From Nocardioides sp. W7 (GTDB taxonomy: Bacteria; Actinomycetota; Actinomycetes; Propionibacteriales; Nocardioidaceae), in NCBI RefSeq assembly GCF_022919075.1, contig NZ_CP095078.1, positions 868,001 through 932,000 on the forward strand: a stretch of DNA of 64,000 nt. The letters run 5' to 3'. Each line of letters opens with the position of its first letter. Position 1 is the stretch's first letter. The translations under genes were made by a program, and so were the position numbers. The notes below the pieces were generated by a model. The model had not been told where the DNA came from. It searched no databases and saw only the letters and a list, made by a program, of their open reading frames with translations. This document shows positions 62,013 through 64,000 of this stretch, in pieces.

Positions 62013-63156
62013 GCGTGACGTCCCTCGAGAGCCACACGACGGCAACTCGGATCCGGAGCACGACCGGGTGGAGCAGGAGCTGGAGGACTTCCTTCGGGAG
62101 CATTGCGCGGTGGTCCGTGGCGACCTGAGCCTGACCGTCGAGCAGCAACGAGCGTCCGACCGCAACGCTGCGGACGCACTCGCTCGAATCACCTCGACGG
62201 TGCCTCCACGGGCGAAGCGACCACCTGAAGGTCGACGCGGGCGCTCGTCTTCCCGCGCGATCGCGCTGGCAGCGGCGGTCCTGTTGGCTGTCGGGGTGGT
62301 GGTCGAATGGCGTGACGCACCGTCGGCGGTCGCCCATGCGTCGACGCCCCCCCTGCTCCAGATCGATGGTCTCGAGCCCGACAGCTACCCCCTGGTGGGG
62401 ACCGAGGCCGACCCTCATCTGGAACGAATCGCACGGCTGGTCGCTGCCCAGCCACCTGTTCCTGGCTCCGGCGCCGTCGAGCGCATCGCCCGCGTGGGCT
62501 GGTGGTTGGACGTCGATGAAGACGAGAGTCACGCCGCGGGCAGAGTGTCGGCACAGCGACGAGTTGTTCCTGTCGAGACCGAGACCCTGCAGCTGCCGGG
62601 CAGAGTGACCCGGGTACGGGTCCGGCGGGGGCAGCCGATGGAGGTGAGTGGGCAACTGGACGACGTCCGCCCCGGACCGATCACCAGCGATGAGACCTTT
62701 CCCCTGGACTCGACGGATCCGCTCAACTCCCCTGAGCGGCTCCCGCATCGTCCCTCGGCGCTGAGAACTGCCCTGCTCGGCAGGGACGCGGACTGTGGCG
62801 GCATGGAGGCGTACTGCCTGTTCGAGAGCGCGAGCATGTTGAATCTGACCTTCTTACTCAGACCGCAGTTAGAAGCCGGCTTGACCCGCGCGTTCATTCA
62901 GGCCCCCGATATCAGGTACGCCGGTGCGGGTCGCGACAGAATCGGCCGCAATGTCGAGGTCTTCGTCATCGACGATCCCGATCGCGAGCGCCAATACCTT
63001 CTGCTTTTCGATGAGGCGACTGGCAAGTACGTCGGTAAGGAGACGGTACTCATTGTTGCCCAGCCCGATCTGCGTGATGTCGACGCGCCCGCCGTGGTCG
63101 AGTTCGCTGCTGTGACGAGCCGAACCCGCATCCCCGAAACCGACGTACCTGAGTAG
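62005..63156 (+). CDS. Single-pass membrane protein, CU044_5270-like, presumed sigma partner
   Basis: A 383-residue protein with an acidic cytoplasmic N-terminus (about 1-90), a membrane helix (about 91-108) and a large outer domain. The topology and overlap with a sigma gene resemble CU044_5270-family proteins, which are often encoded beside sigma factors. No zinc-binding motif is visible. Two TTA codons (62854-62856 and 62869-62871) and a lower-GC 3' half set it apart from core genes. The anti-sigma role is inferred. Confidence 0.72.
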   Translation: MAERDVPREPHDGNSDPEHDRVEQELEDFLREHCAVVRGDLSLTVEQQRASDRNAADALARITSTVPPRAKRPPEGRRGRSSSRAIALAAAVLLAVGVVVEWRDAPSAVAHASTPPLLQIDGLEPDSYPLVGTEADPHLERIARLVAAQPPVPGSGAVERIARVGWWLDVDEDESHAAGRVSAQRRVVPVETETLQLPGRVTRVRVRRGQPMEVSGQLDDVRPGPITSDETFPLDSTDPLNSPERLPHRPSALRTALLGRDADCGGMEAYCLFESASMLNLTFLLRPQLEAGLTRAFIQAPDIRYAGAGRDRIGRNVEVFVIDDPDRERQYLLLFDEATGKYVGKETVLIVAQPDLRDVDAPAVVEFAAVTSRTRIPETDVPE

Positions 63157-63167
63157 AGCGGCGATCC

Positions 63168-64000
63168 TCAAGCGGTGGCAAGAGCGACGGTAGGAGATTC
63201 TCTGCTCGCCTTGCGGGCCGGATAAAGTCCGGCGACGGTGCCGACCAGAGCGGTGAGACCGATTGCTGCCGCGGCCACCCATAGAGGCAAGCTGAAACCC
63301 CAGTGCTGAGTGCTCGCATAGATGCCGGTGACCAGGTATCCGACCAGGCAGCCGACCGCTCCGCCCGTGGCGGACATGAGCATGGATTCCGAGAGGAACT
63401 GCGCAGCGATGTTGCCGCGGGTCGCCCCCAGGGCGCGGCGCAGTCCGATCTCGGCGCGCCGTTCGATGACGGCGATGATCATCGTGTTGCTCACTCCGAT
63501 GCCGCCGACCACCAACCCGAGGGTGGCCAGACCGATGAGTAGCCGGTTCAAGGTTCGGTCCGCGGTGAGCTGTGCGCTCAGGGCATCCGACGGCCGGTCC
63601 ACCCCGACCTGCTCGGGATGCTGGGGGGAGGCGGTGGCGGCGGCCACCTGGGCCACGTTGACGACCTGGTGCTCGTCGGCACGCAAGTAGACACCGGTGT
63701 GGCTGCCGTCGAAACCGAAGAAGGCACGCGCAGCTGGGTCCGGCAGCATCGCTGCCCCGTCAAGCTCGCCGGCGAGCAGAAGCGGGTCGAGGATCCCGAC
63801 CACGACACACCACTGGTCCTCGATCCACACCCTCGTACCGGGCGTGTCGATTGCGAGCCGATCGGCGGCTGCGCTGCCGAGGACGACGGTGGGGAAGGCG
63901 GTATTGGCCTGGGTGAACCAGTGTCCGCGAGCAACGGTGCCGTGAAGGGTGCCGATCAGGGTCGGGTCGACCGCGGTGACGACGATGCTGTTGGTGTTGC
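63168..64000 (-). CDS. MacB/FtsX-like ABC transporter permease, 5' end outside window
   Basis: About 276 residues are visible, reading without a stop to the window edge. The first part (PTLIGTLHGTVARGHWF, then AFPTVVLGSAAADRLAID) matches the MacB periplasmic core. The FtsX-like permease follows, with MIIAVIERRAEIGLRRALGATRGN and three membrane helices visible, ending PARKASRESPTVALATA. It is probably an efflux or lipoprotein-type exporter. The partner ATPase would lie outside the window. Convergent with the gene before it, 11 bases apart. Confidence 0.88.
   Translation of the reverse strand, partial: NTNSIVVTAVDPTLIGTLHGTVARGHWFTQANTAFPTVVLGSAAADRLAIDTPGTRVWIEDQWCVVVGILDPLLLAGELDGAAMLPDPAARAFFGFDGSHTGVYLRADEHQVVNVAQVAAATASPQHPEQVGVDRPSDALSAQLTADRTLNRLLIGLATLGLVVGGIGVSNTMIIAVIERRAEIGLRRALGATRGNIAAQFLSESMLMSATGGAVGCLVGYLVTGIYASTQHWGFSLPLWVAAAAIGLTALVGTVAGLYPARKASRESPTVALATA

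Overview
This is a high-GC actinobacterial chromosome segment centred on the replication origin. Gene order, very frequent GTG starts, stop/start overlaps of the ATGA or GTGA type, a separate DUF3566-tRNA-Ile-DLW39-tRNA-Ala block and AbiEi/DUF559-like genes together suggest Nocardioides or a close Propionibacteriales relative. The genus is inferred from gene content, not from a marker comparison.

Left arm (1-24.4 kb): a class A penicillin-binding protein cut by the window edge; padR and ino1; two unassigned genes associated with a 64-bp palindromic repeat; cca; then a DUF6049 protein, the lipid II flippase murJ, a membrane pseudokinase, sigM with a presumed anti-sigma factor, trxB and trxA. 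After an acetyltransferase, an aminotransferase and a PlsC acyltransferase comes the leftward rpmH-rnpA-yidD-yidC-jag-rsmG-parA-parB run. Its genes overlap or abut, and it carries two parS sites inside coding sequence.

Origin (24.4-37.8 kb): dnaA, a divergent ohrR/ohr peroxide-defence pair lying between dnaA and dnaN, the DnaA-box cluster (oriC, 27286-27635), dnaN, gnd, recF, dciA, gyrB, gyrA, a DUF3566 membrane protein, tRNA-Ile(GAT), a 42-residue DLW-39 protein and tRNA-Ala(TGC).

Accessory block (37.8-44.8 kb): alpha/beta hydrolase, FAD monooxygenase and methyltransferase transcribed leftward, facing a second flavoprotein across a palindrome-rich divergent promoter, then a TPR-LuxR regulator and a secreted protein.

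Right arm (44.8-60.7 kb): SURF1, DUF3817, patatin, acyltransferase, cyclophilin and rhomboid genes; crgA, which here looks like a tandem duplication of the CrgA fold; DUF881; and the cell-growth signalling operon fhaA-fhaB-pstP-rodA-pbpA-pknA-pknB. A tRNA-Leu(CAG) follows, then a lower-GC end segment with an I36-like secreted protein, an ECF-type sigma factor with a membrane partner, and a MacB/FtsX-like permease cut by the window edge.

The main theme is coupling of chromosome replication and segregation (dnaA, dnaN, oriC, parABS, gyrase) with envelope growth (PBPs, RodA, MurJ, PknA/B, Fha proteins, CrgA). The most unusual observations are the duplicated crgA, a 165-bp full-length imperfect palindrome between dnaN and gnd, DnaA-box-like motifs inside the parA coding sequence and at the rhomboid 3' end, palindromes that supply stop codons to flanking genes, and the ohr pair at the origin.
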